Positions 17,010 to 26,397 of a stretch of DNA of 64,000 nt are shown here, piece after piece (within the stretch, counting starts at the first letter, position 1; each line of letters begins with the position of its first letter). The notes under the pieces are model-generated. The model did not search any database, had not been told where the DNA came from, and was given only the letters and a program-made list of their open reading frames with translations. The stretch is from Klugiella xanthotipulae (GTDB lineage: Bacteria; Actinomycetota; Actinomycetes; Actinomycetales; Microbacteriaceae): contig NZ_VFPN01000003.1 in NCBI RefSeq assembly GCF_006716695.1, positions 1 to 64,000 on the forward strand, given 5' to 3'. Position numbers and translations under genes: made by a program.

Positions 17010-17300
17010 TTATGAGCGCGACAGTTCCCGCAGCCGCAGTTCCGTCTTACGGGCTCGAATCCGTGGCAGCGTGAGGCTGAAGGTCACACAGACCAGGGCG
17101 GTGACGGTGAGCGTGATCGCCCAGATCCAGCCACCATCCCAGGCCAGGCCCAGGAGGGTGAGGCCCACCCACACCGCGGCGCTCACGGCGGCCCCGAGCG
17201 CCAACTGTACGACAACGCCGTAGGTCGCGCGTCCAGGCAGAGCGTAACGGGCCACCAGGCCGATCAGAATTCCCAGGAGCACAACAAAGATGAGTTCCAT
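17010..17300 (-). CDS. Small membrane protein, three helices
   Basis: 96 residues with three membrane helices ('MELIFVVLLGILIGLVARY', 'YGVVVQLALGAAVSAAVWVG', 'WIWAITLTVTALVCVTFSLT') and a basic cytoplasmic tail. The N-terminal helix with 'GLVARYALPG' recalls the GlsB/YeaQ-type small membrane proteins, but the match is weak. It lies 2 nt downstream of the DUF3107 gene and is presumably co-transcribed with it. Function unknown. Confidence 0.65.
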   Translation of the reverse strand: MELIFVVLLGILIGLVARYALPGRATYGVVVQLALGAAVSAAVWVGLTLLGLAWDGGWIWAITLTVTALVCVTFSLTLPRIRARKTELRLRELSRS

Positions 17301-17302
17301 GA

Positions 17303-17527
17303 CTAGCCAACAAATCCCACACGGCGCGAGGTATCGCTGCCGAGTTCAACGTAGGCGATGGTTGCGGTGGGAATCAGGAAAACCTTGCCTTTGCTATCAA
17401 TGAGACGTAGCAGCGCAGAACCGGCGGAGAGAGCGGTTGTGATCGTCTCCTCAACCTGAGCAGCCGTCTCATTCGTTTCAAAACTAATTTCGCGGGGGGC
17501 GTTGATGATGCCAATTCGGATATCCAC
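17303..17527 (-). CDS. DUF3107 family protein
   Basis: 74 residues, complete for the family. 'MDIRIGIINAPREISFETNE' and the ending 'VELGSDTSRRVGFVG' are diagnostic of DUF3107, a short actinobacterial ATP-binding-like protein family with unknown function. GTG start with AAAGG 11 nt upstream. In mycobacteria the homologue (Rv3208A as I recall) lies in the same neighbourhood between rhlE and adnA. Confidence 0.88.
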   Translation of the reverse strand: MDIRIGIINAPREISFETNETAAQVEETITTALSAGSALLRLIDSKGKVFLIPTATIAYVELGSDTSRRVGFVG

Positions 17528-17612
17528 GTTAAAGAGACCTTTCGTCAGGGTGTACCCGACTAGATTACGCGAGAATACCCGTGCCGACGAACCTCATAGG
17601 CACGCGAGTGGG

Positions 17613-17618
17613 TAACGT
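17613..17618 (+). promoter_or_regulatory. -10 box of leaderless promoter (adnAB)
   Basis: TAACGT ends 7 nt before the ATG at 17626. Confidence 0.45.
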
Positions 17619-17625
17619 TGGGAGC

Positions 17626-20600
17626 ATGTCAGAAAAGCCGGTTGAGATGAGCTTCGGCGGGGAGTCGGTGGATATCGCCTCCGCCCCCACCATTGACCTC
17701 GGTTTTGACCACAGTCAGCATGTCGCCCTGGCCGTGCCGGTTGCCGCTCACGCCGTGATCGTGGGGGCACCCGGCTCCGGTAAGACGACCGTGTTGATGC
17801 GGATGTATCGTGACCGTATCCTCCGGGATGGCCTTCGCGCCGAGGAGATTATGGTCTTGTCACCGACACGGCTGAGTGCCACCCGGCTTCGCGACGATCT
17901 CGACGCGCTCATGCCCACACCGAGCGCGGGGCCGCGGGCCCGCACTTCCACCTCGCTCGCCGTGCAAATCGTTTCGACGGCACGGGCGCTGCGCGGTCGG
18001 CCGCTGCCCCGGCTGCTCACCGGTCCGAGTCAGGATCACCTGATTGCCCGTCTGCTAGATGACGGTGTTGCAGCACAGCAGCATGACCCGACCGCCGGGA
18101 TCTCCTGGCCTGTTGAGCTGGGGGAGGATGTCCGTTCCCTGCAAGGATTTCGTAACCAACTGCGCGAACTGATTCGTGTGTGCACCGACTACGGGATTTC
18201 ACCGGAGGAGCTGCGAGCCCTCTCCCGGGCGCACGACCGTTCGGTGTGGGCTGCGTGTGCCGATTTTCTGCCCCTCTACCGGGCGGCGGCGGCCCGCGAG
18301 TTTCCGGACGAGCGTGACCTGAGCCAGTTTCACCGCGAGGCCATCGAACTGCTCACCGCTGTGTCGAACGGCAACGAGCAGGAACTGCTTCTGGGCGATA
18401 TTGCCCGGCTGCGCGTGATTCTGGTTGATGACGCCCACGAACTGACCCGCTCCAGCATCGAGTTGCTCGCGGCCTGTGCCAGACGCGGCGTGAGTATCGT
18501 GCTGTGTGGTGACCCCGACATCACGACGGGTACCTTCCAGGGGGCCGAGGCGACGGTTCTTGGTGCGCTGGAAAACGTGGTGGGTCAGCCCGTCAGGCGC
18601 ATCGTCCTGAACGCCGTGTACCGCCACGGGCCGCGGGTGCGTGGCTTTGTGCAGCGGATCACGGGCGCTATCGGTGCGGCCGGCTGGGGGACACAACGCG
18701 CCGCCGCCAGCACGCTCGGTGATGTTTCCGGCGGGGAGCAGGGGGTGTCGTCGCCCACTAGCCGAGATACCGTCCTCTTCAGCCGTGTCGAGTCCGCTGC
18801 CGAACAGAACTCCGTGATTGCACGCTATCTGCGTGAGCGTAACCTGAGGGCTCCGGATGGCGACCCCTCCGGTGAGGGCCTACCCTGGTCGCGCATGGCG
18901 ATCATCTGTCGCACCCGGGGCCAGGCCGATTCGATCGCCGAGGCCCTGGTCTCACTTGACGTGCCCACCGCTGTTGCCGCCGGTGGCACCGTGCTGCGCG
19001 ACCACAGCATCGTGCGTGACCTCGTCTGGGTGGCCGCTGTCGCTGTGGGGATGGAGGATATTGATGCCCCCTCTCTCAATCGGGTGCTGCGCGGGCCCCT
19101 CGGGGGGCTCGACCATATCGCTCTGCGTCGCCTGCGCTCTTCCCTGCTGCATGAGGAACGTGAAGCCGGGGGCAACCAGAACGCCGACGCGCTTCTGCTC
19201 ACCGCATTCACGGAGCCCGCCGGGTTCCTCACTCTCGACATCCCTCAGGCCCGCGCCGCGGACCGCCTGCGCCAGATCATCCGCGATGCGAGGACCGCCG
19301 TCACGGGCAGCATCGAGGATATCCTCTGGGCTGCGTGGGATCGCTCCGGCCTGTCCGATCGCTGGGAGCGTCAGGCTCTGCACAGTACGGGGGTACTTGC
19401 CGAGGACGCCAATCGCTCGCTCGACGCGGTTGTCGCCCTCTTCTTCTCCGCCCAACGGTTCGAGGAGCGTTCGCCCGGTAGCGACCCTCGGGAGTTCATC
19501 TATTCCCTGCGCAATAGTGATGTGCCCGAAGATACCCTCGCCCCGCAGGGCACTAAAGACACGGTGACCGTTACAACCCCCAACGGCGTGATTGGACGAG
19601 ATTTTGACCTCGTGGTTATCCCCGGGGTACAAGAGGGTGTGTGGCCCAACTTGCGCATTCGCGGTTCCCTGCTGGGCACGGAGCATCTCGCGGCCCTGAG
19701 CGAGCGTGGCCAGGTGACCGGAACCCCCCGGGCTGCTCAGATCTCCGACGGGGCGGAGCCCTCTCATGCGCTCGATGAGCGGCGCCTTGTACTTCACGAC
19801 GAGCTACGGATGTTCGCCCAGGCCGTCTCCCGCAGCACCGGAGAGGTGATCGTGCTGTCCGTCGCTGATGAGGATTCGGTGCCCTCTCGCTTCTACGACC
19901 TCGCTCCCGAGGGCAGCGAGGCCTCCCTCCCCAGCGGTCAGCTCTCACTGCGCGGGCTTGTTGGCCAGTTGCGCAGCGACCTCGAAACCGGCCTAGTTTC
20001 CGCCTCGGACGAGGAGGGCCACCCGGAGAACGAACGCACCCGAGGTAGCGCTCAGGCCCTCGCCCTCCTGGCTCGCGAGGGTGTCGCCGGTGCCGCCCCC
20101 CATGAGTGGTATGGTATCGAGCCGCCGACGACAGACCGGCCGCTTGTGGACCTGAGCGCCGACAATGCCGCAGTACGGGTGAGCCCCTCGCGGATGGAAT
20201 CCTTCGAGGCTTGTGAACTCGACTGGATTATTGGAACCCTGGGCGGGGGGAACACCAATAACGCGGCCGGGCTGGGCACGCTTGTGCACCGTGCGCTCGA
20301 AGAAGAACCGGTGCCCCACGTCGCGACCCTCATGGCGCACGTAGACGAGGGCTGGCCAGCCCTCACCTTCGACGCTGCCTGGGATGAACGACGGATGCAT
20401 GAGAAGGCTCACCAGATGGTCATCCGCCTGGCCGAGTATCTCTACTCGTTTGAGCGGGCGAAGGGTGCCCTCGTGAGTGCCGAGCAGAACTTTCGCGTGC
20501 GCCTCGGCCCTGTTGACCTGCGTGGGGCCATCGACCGTGTTGAGTCCTACCCTCTTGACGATGCGGCGGAGGCTCGCCGTATCGTCATCGTTGACCTTAA

Positions 20601-20946
20601 GACGGGGAATCCTGACGTGACGAAAAATACTGTGGACGCTAACGCTCAATTGACCGCCTACCAGTTGGCGCTCGCGGAGGGGGCCATCGCTGATGTTCCG
20701 CCCCTCGCGGTGTCCGGCGGGGCCAAACTGGTGGTGGTGTCACCAGACCGGGCCAGAACCTACGTCGAGATTGCCCAGCAGACGTTTGCCGCTGAGAAGA
20801 TGGACGAGTTCCGCGCCAGACTGCGCGAGGCGGCGACCGGGATGGCCGGGGCATCCTTCCGGGCGAGCATTGCCAGCCACTGCAGTAACCCGCACAGTCA
20901 CGGCCTGTGCGTCATCCACACGGTTCGGCCGGTGAGTTATCGATGA
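17626..20946 (+). CDS. adnA: AdnA-like helicase-nuclease subunit (RecB-family nuclease)
   Basis: 1106 residues. Walker A 'GAPGSGKT' (47-54) starts a UvrD-like motor whose Walker B reads 'VILVDDAHEL' rather than DEAQ/DEYQ. The C-terminal PD-(D/E)xK nuclease has 'GLGTLVHRALEE', 'IVIVDLKTGNPDVTKN' and 'ANAQLTAYQLA'. Cysteines in 'FEACELDW' and 'HCSNPHSHGLC' frame the nuclease as in iron-staple nucleases, but only three are clear. In mycobacteria AdnA pairs with AdnB to resect double-strand breaks in place of RecBCD. ATG 17626 is preferred over GTG 17581. Its stop overlaps the adnB start (ATGA), consistent with 1:1 subunit supply. Confidence 0.9.
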   Translation: MSEKPVEMSFGGESVDIASAPTIDLGFDHSQHVALAVPVAAHAVIVGAPGSGKTTVLMRMYRDRILRDGLRAEEIMVLSPTRLSATRLRDDLDALMPTPSAGPRARTSTSLAVQIVSTARALRGRPLPRLLTGPSQDHLIARLLDDGVAAQQHDPTAGISWPVELGEDVRSLQGFRNQLRELIRVCTDYGISPEELRALSRAHDRSVWAACADFLPLYRAAAAREFPDERDLSQFHREAIELLTAVSNGNEQELLLGDIARLRVILVDDAHELTRSSIELLAACARRGVSIVLCGDPDITTGTFQGAEATVLGALENVVGQPVRRIVLNAVYRHGPRVRGFVQRITGAIGAAGWGTQRAAASTLGDVSGGEQGVSSPTSRDTVLFSRVESAAEQNSVIARYLRERNLRAPDGDPSGEGLPWSRMAIICRTRGQADSIAEALVSLDVPTAVAAGGTVLRDHSIVRDLVWVAAVAVGMEDIDAPSLNRVLRGPLGGLDHIALRRLRSSLLHEEREAGGNQNADALLLTAFTEPAGFLTLDIPQARAADRLRQIIRDARTAVTGSIEDILWAAWDRSGLSDRWERQALHSTGVLAEDANRSLDAVVALFFSAQRFEERSPGSDPREFIYSLRNSDVPEDTLAPQGTKDTVTVTTPNGVIGRDFDLVVIPGVQEGVWPNLRIRGSLLGTEHLAALSERGQVTGTPRAAQISDGAEPSHALDERRLVLHDELRMFAQAVSRSTGEVIVLSVADEDSVPSRFYDLAPEGSEASLPSGQLSLRGLVGQLRSDLETGLVSASDEEGHPENERTRGSAQALALLAREGVAGAAPHEWYGIEPPTTDRPLVDLSADNAAVRVSPSRMESFEACELDWIIGTLGGGNTNNAAGLGTLVHRALEEEPVPHVATLMAHVDEGWPALTFDAAWDERRMHEKAHQMVIRLAEYLYSFERAKGALVSAEQNFRVRLGPVDLRGAIDRVESYPLDDAAEARRIVIVDLKTGNPDVTKNTVDANAQLTAYQLALAEGAIADVPPLAVSGGAKLVVVSPDRARTYVEIAQQTFAAEKMDEFRARLREAATGMAGASFRASIASHCSNPHSHGLCVIHTVRPVSYR

Positions 20947-23900
20947 GTATCAGCGCCCAAGAGATTGCGAACGCCCTCGGCAAGCCTCCGCCCACCGAGC
21001 AGCAGATCCGTGTGATCGAATCCGACCCGGCCACCCCCACCCTCGTGATCGCGGGGGCCGGAAGTGGCAAAACCGAGACCATGGCCAACCGGGTCCTGTG
21101 GCTTGTTGCCAACGGGATGGTGCGCCCCGCCGACATCCTCGGCCTCACCTTCACCCGCAAGGCCGCAGGCGAGCTGGGAGAACGTATCGGCCAGCGCCTC
21201 GACCAGCTTGCCGAGCGCGGCCTTGCCCCGGCGCGCAGCGACGACCTGCTCGACCAGCCGACCGTGTCCACCTACAACTCTTTTGCCAGCGCGATTGTGA
21301 GTGAGCGCAGCCTGCTCGTGGGCCGTGAGCCCGACTCCGTCATCATTGATGAGTCCACCGCCTGGCGGCTCGCCCGCGGCCTCGTCACGGCGAGTAACGA
21401 CGACCGTCTCGTAGGCATCGACCGCAGCATTAACCGGATCACCGACACCGTCCTCCAGTTGGAGCGTTCCCTGCGTGAAAACGTGTGCACCGCCGAGGAT
21501 GTGCACCGAATTGCCACCGAGTTTTCCGGGTTGCTAGACCTCCCTATCAGCGAGACGGGGTCAAAAAAAACGCCCTACTCTTCGGTGGTCAACGCCGTCA
21601 ACGACGTCTCCGCCCTGCACCCCCTTGTTGAGCTCGCCGAGGCCTACTCTGCCGAAAAGCGCCGACGGGGCTTTATGGAGTTCTCCGACCAGGTGGCCCT
21701 CGCCCTGGAGGTCTGCCGACGTTCGCCAGCTACGGTGGCTGACTACCGTGCCCGGTATCGGATAGTGCTCCTGGACGAGTACCAAGACACGTCGGTTGTG
21801 CAGACGTGGTTGCTCGCCCAGCTTTTCGCTGGGCACAGCGTGATGGCGGTGGGCGATCCGCACCAATCCATCTACGGCTGGCGCGGGGCGAGCGCCGACA
21901 ATCTCACCCTCTTCTCTTCACAGTTTGCAGACGGCGGTGCGCAGGCCCTGAACCTGTCCACCAGCTGGCGCAACTCCGACCGGGTGCTTGCCGTGGCCAA
22001 CGCGCTCGTCACCCCGCTCACGCAGAGTTCCCGTGTGCACGTCGATGCGCTTTCCCCGCGACCCCAGGCTCCGCAGGGAACGGTTGAGTCGATCTATCGT
22101 GAAACGGTCGAGGAGGAAGCCAACGAGGTTGCCGGGTGGATGGTGGATCAACTCGCAGCCGGTACCGATGAAAGCCCGGTGAGCGGGGCCATTATCTGTC
22201 GCAGCCGCTCCGTTATGCCCCTCTTCGCCGATGCCCTCACCCGGCACGGCGTGCCCAATCGTATTCTGGGGCTTGGCGGTCTGCTCAGTAGCCCGGAGAT
22301 TATTGACATCGTCTCTGTGCTGCGTACCATCTGGTTTACGGATGCCGGCTCGGCCCTCATCCGCCTGCTCACGGGCCCACGGTGGCGGGTCGGTATTGCC
22401 GATGTCGCAGCGCTGCACGCGGCCGCGCGTTGGTTATCCGCCCACGATTGGCGGTTGGCGGAGCTCTCCGAGGAACAGAAGATAGCCCAGCGCCGCTCGC
22501 TGGAGCCCGAGGACTCGGTCTCCCTGATTGATGCGCTCGATTCGGTGGTTACGGCGACCGAGGGGCACCCGATGCTCGCCGAGTTCAGCGTGGCCGGTCT
22601 TGAGCGGGTGCGGGAGGCGGGGGGCGTTCTCGCCGCCATTCGCCAACGGAGTGGTCTGGGGATCGCCGAGCTCGTGCGCCTGATTGAGTGGGAGCTTCGG
22701 CTCGACACCGAGGTGGTGGCTGTCTCGGGGTTCCGTCGAGGTGGGACCGATTCTCACCGAGCAACGCTCTCACGGGCGCGCCGCAATCTGGACGCCTTCT
22801 CCGACCTCGTTACCCATTTCCTCTCAGTCGATGACCAGGGCACCCTGCCCAGCTTCCTCGCGTGGCTTGACCACGCTGAGCAGCAGGACAGCCTCGCTGC
22901 CCGACCCGAGGCTGCCGACGACAACGCCGTGCAACTGATTACCGCTCACGGGTCCAAAGGACTGGAGTGGGACGTTGTCGCCGTGCCCCGCCTGACTGAC
23001 GGCGACTTCCCCGCGAGCAGCCGCACGGGTACGGGCTGGTTGCGTTTTGGTCAGTTGCCGGATGAGTTGAAGGGGGACTCCGGTTCGCTGCCGCAACTGA
23101 ACTGGCGTGAGTGTGCCACCCAGAAGGAGTTTCATGACAGCCTGGCCGAGTACAAGGACGCCGGTAAGGGGCATCGTCGTGACGAAGAGCGGCGTCTGAT
23201 CTACGTCGCCACCACCCGGGCCCGCAAAGCGCTTCTGCTCTCCGGCTCGTTCTGGGCCGGAGCGAAGACCCCGCGCGCGCCTAGCCCCTACCTGCGCGAA
23301 CTCGCCGAGGGTGGACTCATCCCTGCCCTACCGGAGAGCAGCGAACACGATGAGAACCCGGTGGATGCCCACAACGCCCCGCACATCTGGCCCGGAGACC
23401 CGCTCGGTTCTCGTCGCCCCATCGTTGAGCGTGCGGCCGAACTCGTCGCAGCGGCCTCGGTTGACGGGACGGACACTGATCACATACCCAGCGATCTTCG
23501 TGAGGATCTCTCTCTCCTGCTGCGGGAGCGGGACCGATGTGGCACTCGTGGGATGGCTATCCCGCTGCCCCAGCGCATCACCGCCTCGCGGTTTAAGGAC
23601 TTTGTGACTCAACCCGCTGAGGTCGCGCGCCGGATGCGTCGCCCTCTCCCGCAGAAACCCTTCACCCAGACCCGGTTAGGCACGCAGTTTCACGCGTGGG
23701 TGGAGGAGCGCTACGCGACTCCCGGTGGCACAGCCGACACACTCGATGCCGAACTCTATGAGCTGGATACCGAACCCAGTGAGACCGTACCCGATGAGGC
23801 AGCCTCCTCCGGGGTCCATACAACCTTTGATCAGTTACGCGCCAACTTTGAGGCCTCCGAGTGGGGCGACCGCCGACCCGTTGAGGTGGAGCGGGAAATT

Positions 23901-24236
23901 CATCTCCCGTTTGCCGGTCGTACCCTCGTTTGTAAGCTCGATGCCGTCTACGGTTCGACCGTTGACGGTGAAGAGCACTTCGAGGTCGTTGACTGGAAGA
24001 CGGGTCGGGTCCCACGTACCGAACAGGAAAAGAAGGAACGACAGCTACAGCTCGCGCTCTACCGCATCGCCTACGCGCGTTGGCGCGGTATAGACCCCGT
24101 GCGGGTGAGCGTTGCCCTCTACTATGTTGCGGCCAACGAGATCATCCGTCCGGACACGTTCCCCTCCCTTGATGAGCTGGAACAGCTGTGGCGCGATGCG
24201 GCGACCGGTACCGGATCACCCTGGCTCAGCTCCTAG
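20943..24236 (+). CDS. adnB: AdnB-like ATP-dependent helicase-nuclease subunit
   Basis: 1097 residues. Complete UvrD-like motor: 'IAGAGSGKTETMANRV', 'VLLDEYQDTSVVQ', 'GDPHQSIYGWRGA', 'LITAHGSKGLEWDVVAVPRL', 'RRLIYVATTRARKAL'. The C-terminal RecB-like nuclease shows 'GTQFHAWVEERY', 'HFEVVDWKTGRVP' and 'RQLQLALYRIAYAR'. In AdnAB this subunit supplies the main ATPase motor. The ATG at 20943 sits inside the adnA stop; the upstream start at 20907 would only add adnA-frame overlap. Single promoter upstream of adnA is the likely control point. Confidence 0.93.
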   Translation: MSISAQEIANALGKPPPTEQQIRVIESDPATPTLVIAGAGSGKTETMANRVLWLVANGMVRPADILGLTFTRKAAGELGERIGQRLDQLAERGLAPARSDDLLDQPTVSTYNSFASAIVSERSLLVGREPDSVIIDESTAWRLARGLVTASNDDRLVGIDRSINRITDTVLQLERSLRENVCTAEDVHRIATEFSGLLDLPISETGSKKTPYSSVVNAVNDVSALHPLVELAEAYSAEKRRRGFMEFSDQVALALEVCRRSPATVADYRARYRIVLLDEYQDTSVVQTWLLAQLFAGHSVMAVGDPHQSIYGWRGASADNLTLFSSQFADGGAQALNLSTSWRNSDRVLAVANALVTPLTQSSRVHVDALSPRPQAPQGTVESIYRETVEEEANEVAGWMVDQLAAGTDESPVSGAIICRSRSVMPLFADALTRHGVPNRILGLGGLLSSPEIIDIVSVLRTIWFTDAGSALIRLLTGPRWRVGIADVAALHAAARWLSAHDWRLAELSEEQKIAQRRSLEPEDSVSLIDALDSVVTATEGHPMLAEFSVAGLERVREAGGVLAAIRQRSGLGIAELVRLIEWELRLDTEVVAVSGFRRGGTDSHRATLSRARRNLDAFSDLVTHFLSVDDQGTLPSFLAWLDHAEQQDSLAARPEAADDNAVQLITAHGSKGLEWDVVAVPRLTDGDFPASSRTGTGWLRFGQLPDELKGDSGSLPQLNWRECATQKEFHDSLAEYKDAGKGHRRDEERRLIYVATTRARKALLLSGSFWAGAKTPRAPSPYLRELAEGGLIPALPESSEHDENPVDAHNAPHIWPGDPLGSRRPIVERAAELVAAASVDGTDTDHIPSDLREDLSLLLRERDRCGTRGMAIPLPQRITASRFKDFVTQPAEVARRMRRPLPQKPFTQTRLGTQFHAWVEERYATPGGTADTLDAELYELDTEPSETVPDEAASSGVHTTFDQLRANFEASEWGDRRPVEVEREIHLPFAGRTLVCKLDAVYGSTVDGEEHFEVVDWKTGRVPRTEQEKKERQLQLALYRIAYARWRGIDPVRVSVALYYVAANEIIRPDTFPSLDELEQLWRDAATGTGSPWLSS

Positions 24237-24248
24237 GGGGATGTGCTT

Positions 24249-25403
24249 TTAGCGTGTTCTGGGGGAGCCACCCGTCGGCCCGGCATCCCCGCCCTGGACT
24301 GGAATTGGACCGGTGGCGGTCGATGTGGAATGCTCAGCGGAGTCATCCTCGTCAAAATCGGTGTCGCGCTGAAGCTCGGGGTCATCCAGGAGACCGTCGG
24401 CCCCGTGCTGGTTACCCGGGATGATGCCGGGGACCTGACCGAGCAAGTCAACCGCCTCGGTGACCCCCATGACTGGCTTCTCTGTCACCGCCTCGCCGCT
24501 GATTCGGTCCACGAGTGTACCGAGCATCCCCACCGCGTCATCCACGATCTCGGTACTGTGCGTATCCTTGCCGTGCAACAGCCACCGCACAATGTCGAGC
24601 TCGCTGTAAAACTGTGCCCGTCGCAGGAGGGATGCCGGGTCGGGGATATCCCGCAGTCGCGCATACTCCGCGACAACCGTCACCATGGTGTCCCCCGGGG
24701 TCTCCGCGAGCCACGCCAGATCGGTCGCGGGATCGGCCACCCGCAGCTGCGACCAGTCGAGCACCCCGCTCACGGAATCCGCATCGTCGTAGAGGAACGA
24801 CTCCGATGTCAGTGCGCCGTTGACCACGGTGCTGTGGAACTGCCAGATGGCCCGGTCCGCCATCACCCGCTGCCACCGGGTCAGGACGCTCGACGGCACC
24901 AACCGCGTCGCCTCGCCCCGCGCGATCAACCGCGTCGTCTCCTCCCTCGCCTCGATGGCGCTGCGCACGGGCAGCCCTGCCTCCACAATCAGCGAACTCG
25001 GTAGATTATGGATGGCCTGTAGTGCGCGGGCGATTGAGGGCACGATGGTCGAGTCGGCGGTGATGCGCGAGCCATCCACCTTCACACCGTCAAGATATGT
25101 GTAGACAATCGCGCGCGTGTTGCCGGCCCGGGTCTGGCCGAGTGCTTCAGCGACACGGAACGGCAGGTTGTGACGCGCCCCCGGTGTGAGCGCAGCGAGA
25201 CCCAGGAGATCGGCCGATTGTAGCGTTTCCGCCGCTTGAGTAGTGGGAATCCGAATGATGAGGTCGTTCCCGTCGGGTGTGCTGAGCATCGCCGAGGAGA
25301 AATCTCCGGAGCCACCGTAGGTGTGTTGTCGGACCTGTGTTACCTCCAGATTCGGCACGGCCGAGGTGGCAAGCGCGGCTAGAGTGAGATGTGAACGACC
25401 CAT
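24249..25403 (-). CDS. Aminoglycoside/macrolide phosphotransferase-like protein, probably catalytically dead
   Basis: 384 residues. The fold of APH/COG3173 kinases is recognisable: an N-lobe with 'LIIRIPTTQAAETLQSADL', hinge 'AIVYTYLDG', and 'SGVLDWSQLRVADPATDLAW' where the metal-binding Asp (216) is kept. The catalytic loop, normally HGDLxxxN, reads 'VVNGALTSESF' (194-203), so the catalytic Asp is Ala and the His is Asn. The last ~70 residues are acidic and disordered. It is convergent with adnB and divergent from nudC; similar genes sit here in other actinobacteria. Role unknown: a pseudokinase is inferred. Confidence 0.75.
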   Translation of the reverse strand: MGRSHLTLAALATSAVPNLEVTQVRQHTYGGSGDFSSAMLSTPDGNDLIIRIPTTQAAETLQSADLLGLAALTPGARHNLPFRVAEALGQTRAGNTRAIVYTYLDGVKVDGSRITADSTIVPSIARALQAIHNLPSSLIVEAGLPVRSAIEAREETTRLIARGEATRLVPSSVLTRWQRVMADRAIWQFHSTVVNGALTSESFLYDDADSVSGVLDWSQLRVADPATDLAWLAETPGDTMVTVVAEYARLRDIPDPASLLRRAQFYSELDIVRWLLHGKDTHSTEIVDDAVGMLGTLVDRISGEAVTEKPVMGVTEAVDLLGQVPGIIPGNQHGADGLLDDPELQRDTDFDEDDSAEHSTSTATGPIPVQGGDAGPTGGSPRTR

Positions 25404-25470
25404 TATTCAAGACTAACCCGTGACGCTCCGCAGGGCCCGGCAACGCGACCCACTCTGATGAAAGGAACCG

Positions 25471-26397
25471 ATGTCTTCGGTGAATCAATTTCGCCTGCCA
25501 CTCGCCGCGTCTGTGGACGACCGTGACGCAGCCACCCGGGAAAATCCGGTGGCGCTCGCCGCCGCCCTGAGTTCACCCGAGACGCGGTTTGTTGTTCTGG
25601 TGGGCGCCGAAGCTATCCTCCTGCCGAGTGCCGGAGCTGATCGGGGTTCCGATGCGCCTCGTCTCGCTCTCCTGACCCGAGATGAACTGCCTGGCGAGGG
25701 CGATGACTTTTATCTCGGTCGCATCCTGGAGAGTGGTCGTTCCACACACGTGGCGCTGCGGGTGCTGACAAACAGTCCCGCCACCCGCTACCCACTGGGC
25801 AACCTGCGCGCCCTGGCGCACCTGCTGCCCGCGCGCGATGCGGCGCTCCTGACCCAGTCTCTCGCCCTCGCGAACTGGCACTCCCGCTACCGGTTCTCAC
25901 CCTCGACGGGGCGGGCCACAGTGGTTGACCAGGGTGGGTGGATGCGCCGTGACCCCGACTCTGGCGAGCAATTCTTTCCGCGCACTGATCCTGCCGTGAT
26001 TGTGCTGGTCCGGGATCGGGATGACCGCATCCTGCTCGGCTCCAATGTGTTGTGGGAAGCTGGCCGGTACTCGCTCCTGGCTGGCTTCGTCGAGGCTGGT
26101 GAGTCGCTGGAGGCAGCCGTGCTGCGTGAGGTCGCGGAAGAATCCGGATTGCGTGTGGTCGAGCCTACCTACCGGGCCTCCCAGCCTTGGCCCTTTCCGC
26201 GCTCGCTGATGCTGGGGTTCACCGCCCGCCTTGCCGACGACGAGACCCCCACCAATGCGGTGCCCGATGGCCAGGAAATTGTCGATCTGATGTGGGTGAG
26301 CCGCGACGAGGTGCGGGCAGATTTGCCCTCGCTTAGGCTGCCTGGTAAGTCCTCGATCGCGCGGGCACTGATTGATGAGTGGTTAGCTGAGGCGTAG
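25471..26397 (+). CDS. nudC: NADH/NAD+ pyrophosphatase NudC-like (Nudix)
   Basis: 308 residues. The Nudix box 'GFVEAGESLEAAVLREV' continues to 'AEESGLRV' (205-229), followed by the NudC signature 'SQPWPFPRSLMLGF' (237-250). N-terminal NudC-like domain precedes it. The family hydrolyses NAD(H) to NMN(H) and AMP and can decap NAD-RNA. The zinc ribbon that normally sits just before the Nudix domain is lost: where CxxC pairs are expected the sequence reads 'WHSRYRFSPSTGRAT' and 'WMRRDPDSGEQFFPRTDP'. ATG with AAAGGA 8 nt upstream. Its stop overlaps the uvrD2 start by 1 nt. Confidence 0.88.
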   Translation: MSSVNQFRLPLAASVDDRDAATRENPVALAAALSSPETRFVVLVGAEAILLPSAGADRGSDAPRLALLTRDELPGEGDDFYLGRILESGRSTHVALRVLTNSPATRYPLGNLRALAHLLPARDAALLTQSLALANWHSRYRFSPSTGRATVVDQGGWMRRDPDSGEQFFPRTDPAVIVLVRDRDDRILLGSNVLWEAGRYSLLAGFVEAGESLEAAVLREVAEESGLRVVEPTYRASQPWPFPRSLMLGFTARLADDETPTNAVPDGQEIVDLMWVSRDEVRADLPSLRLPGKSSIARALIDEWLAEA

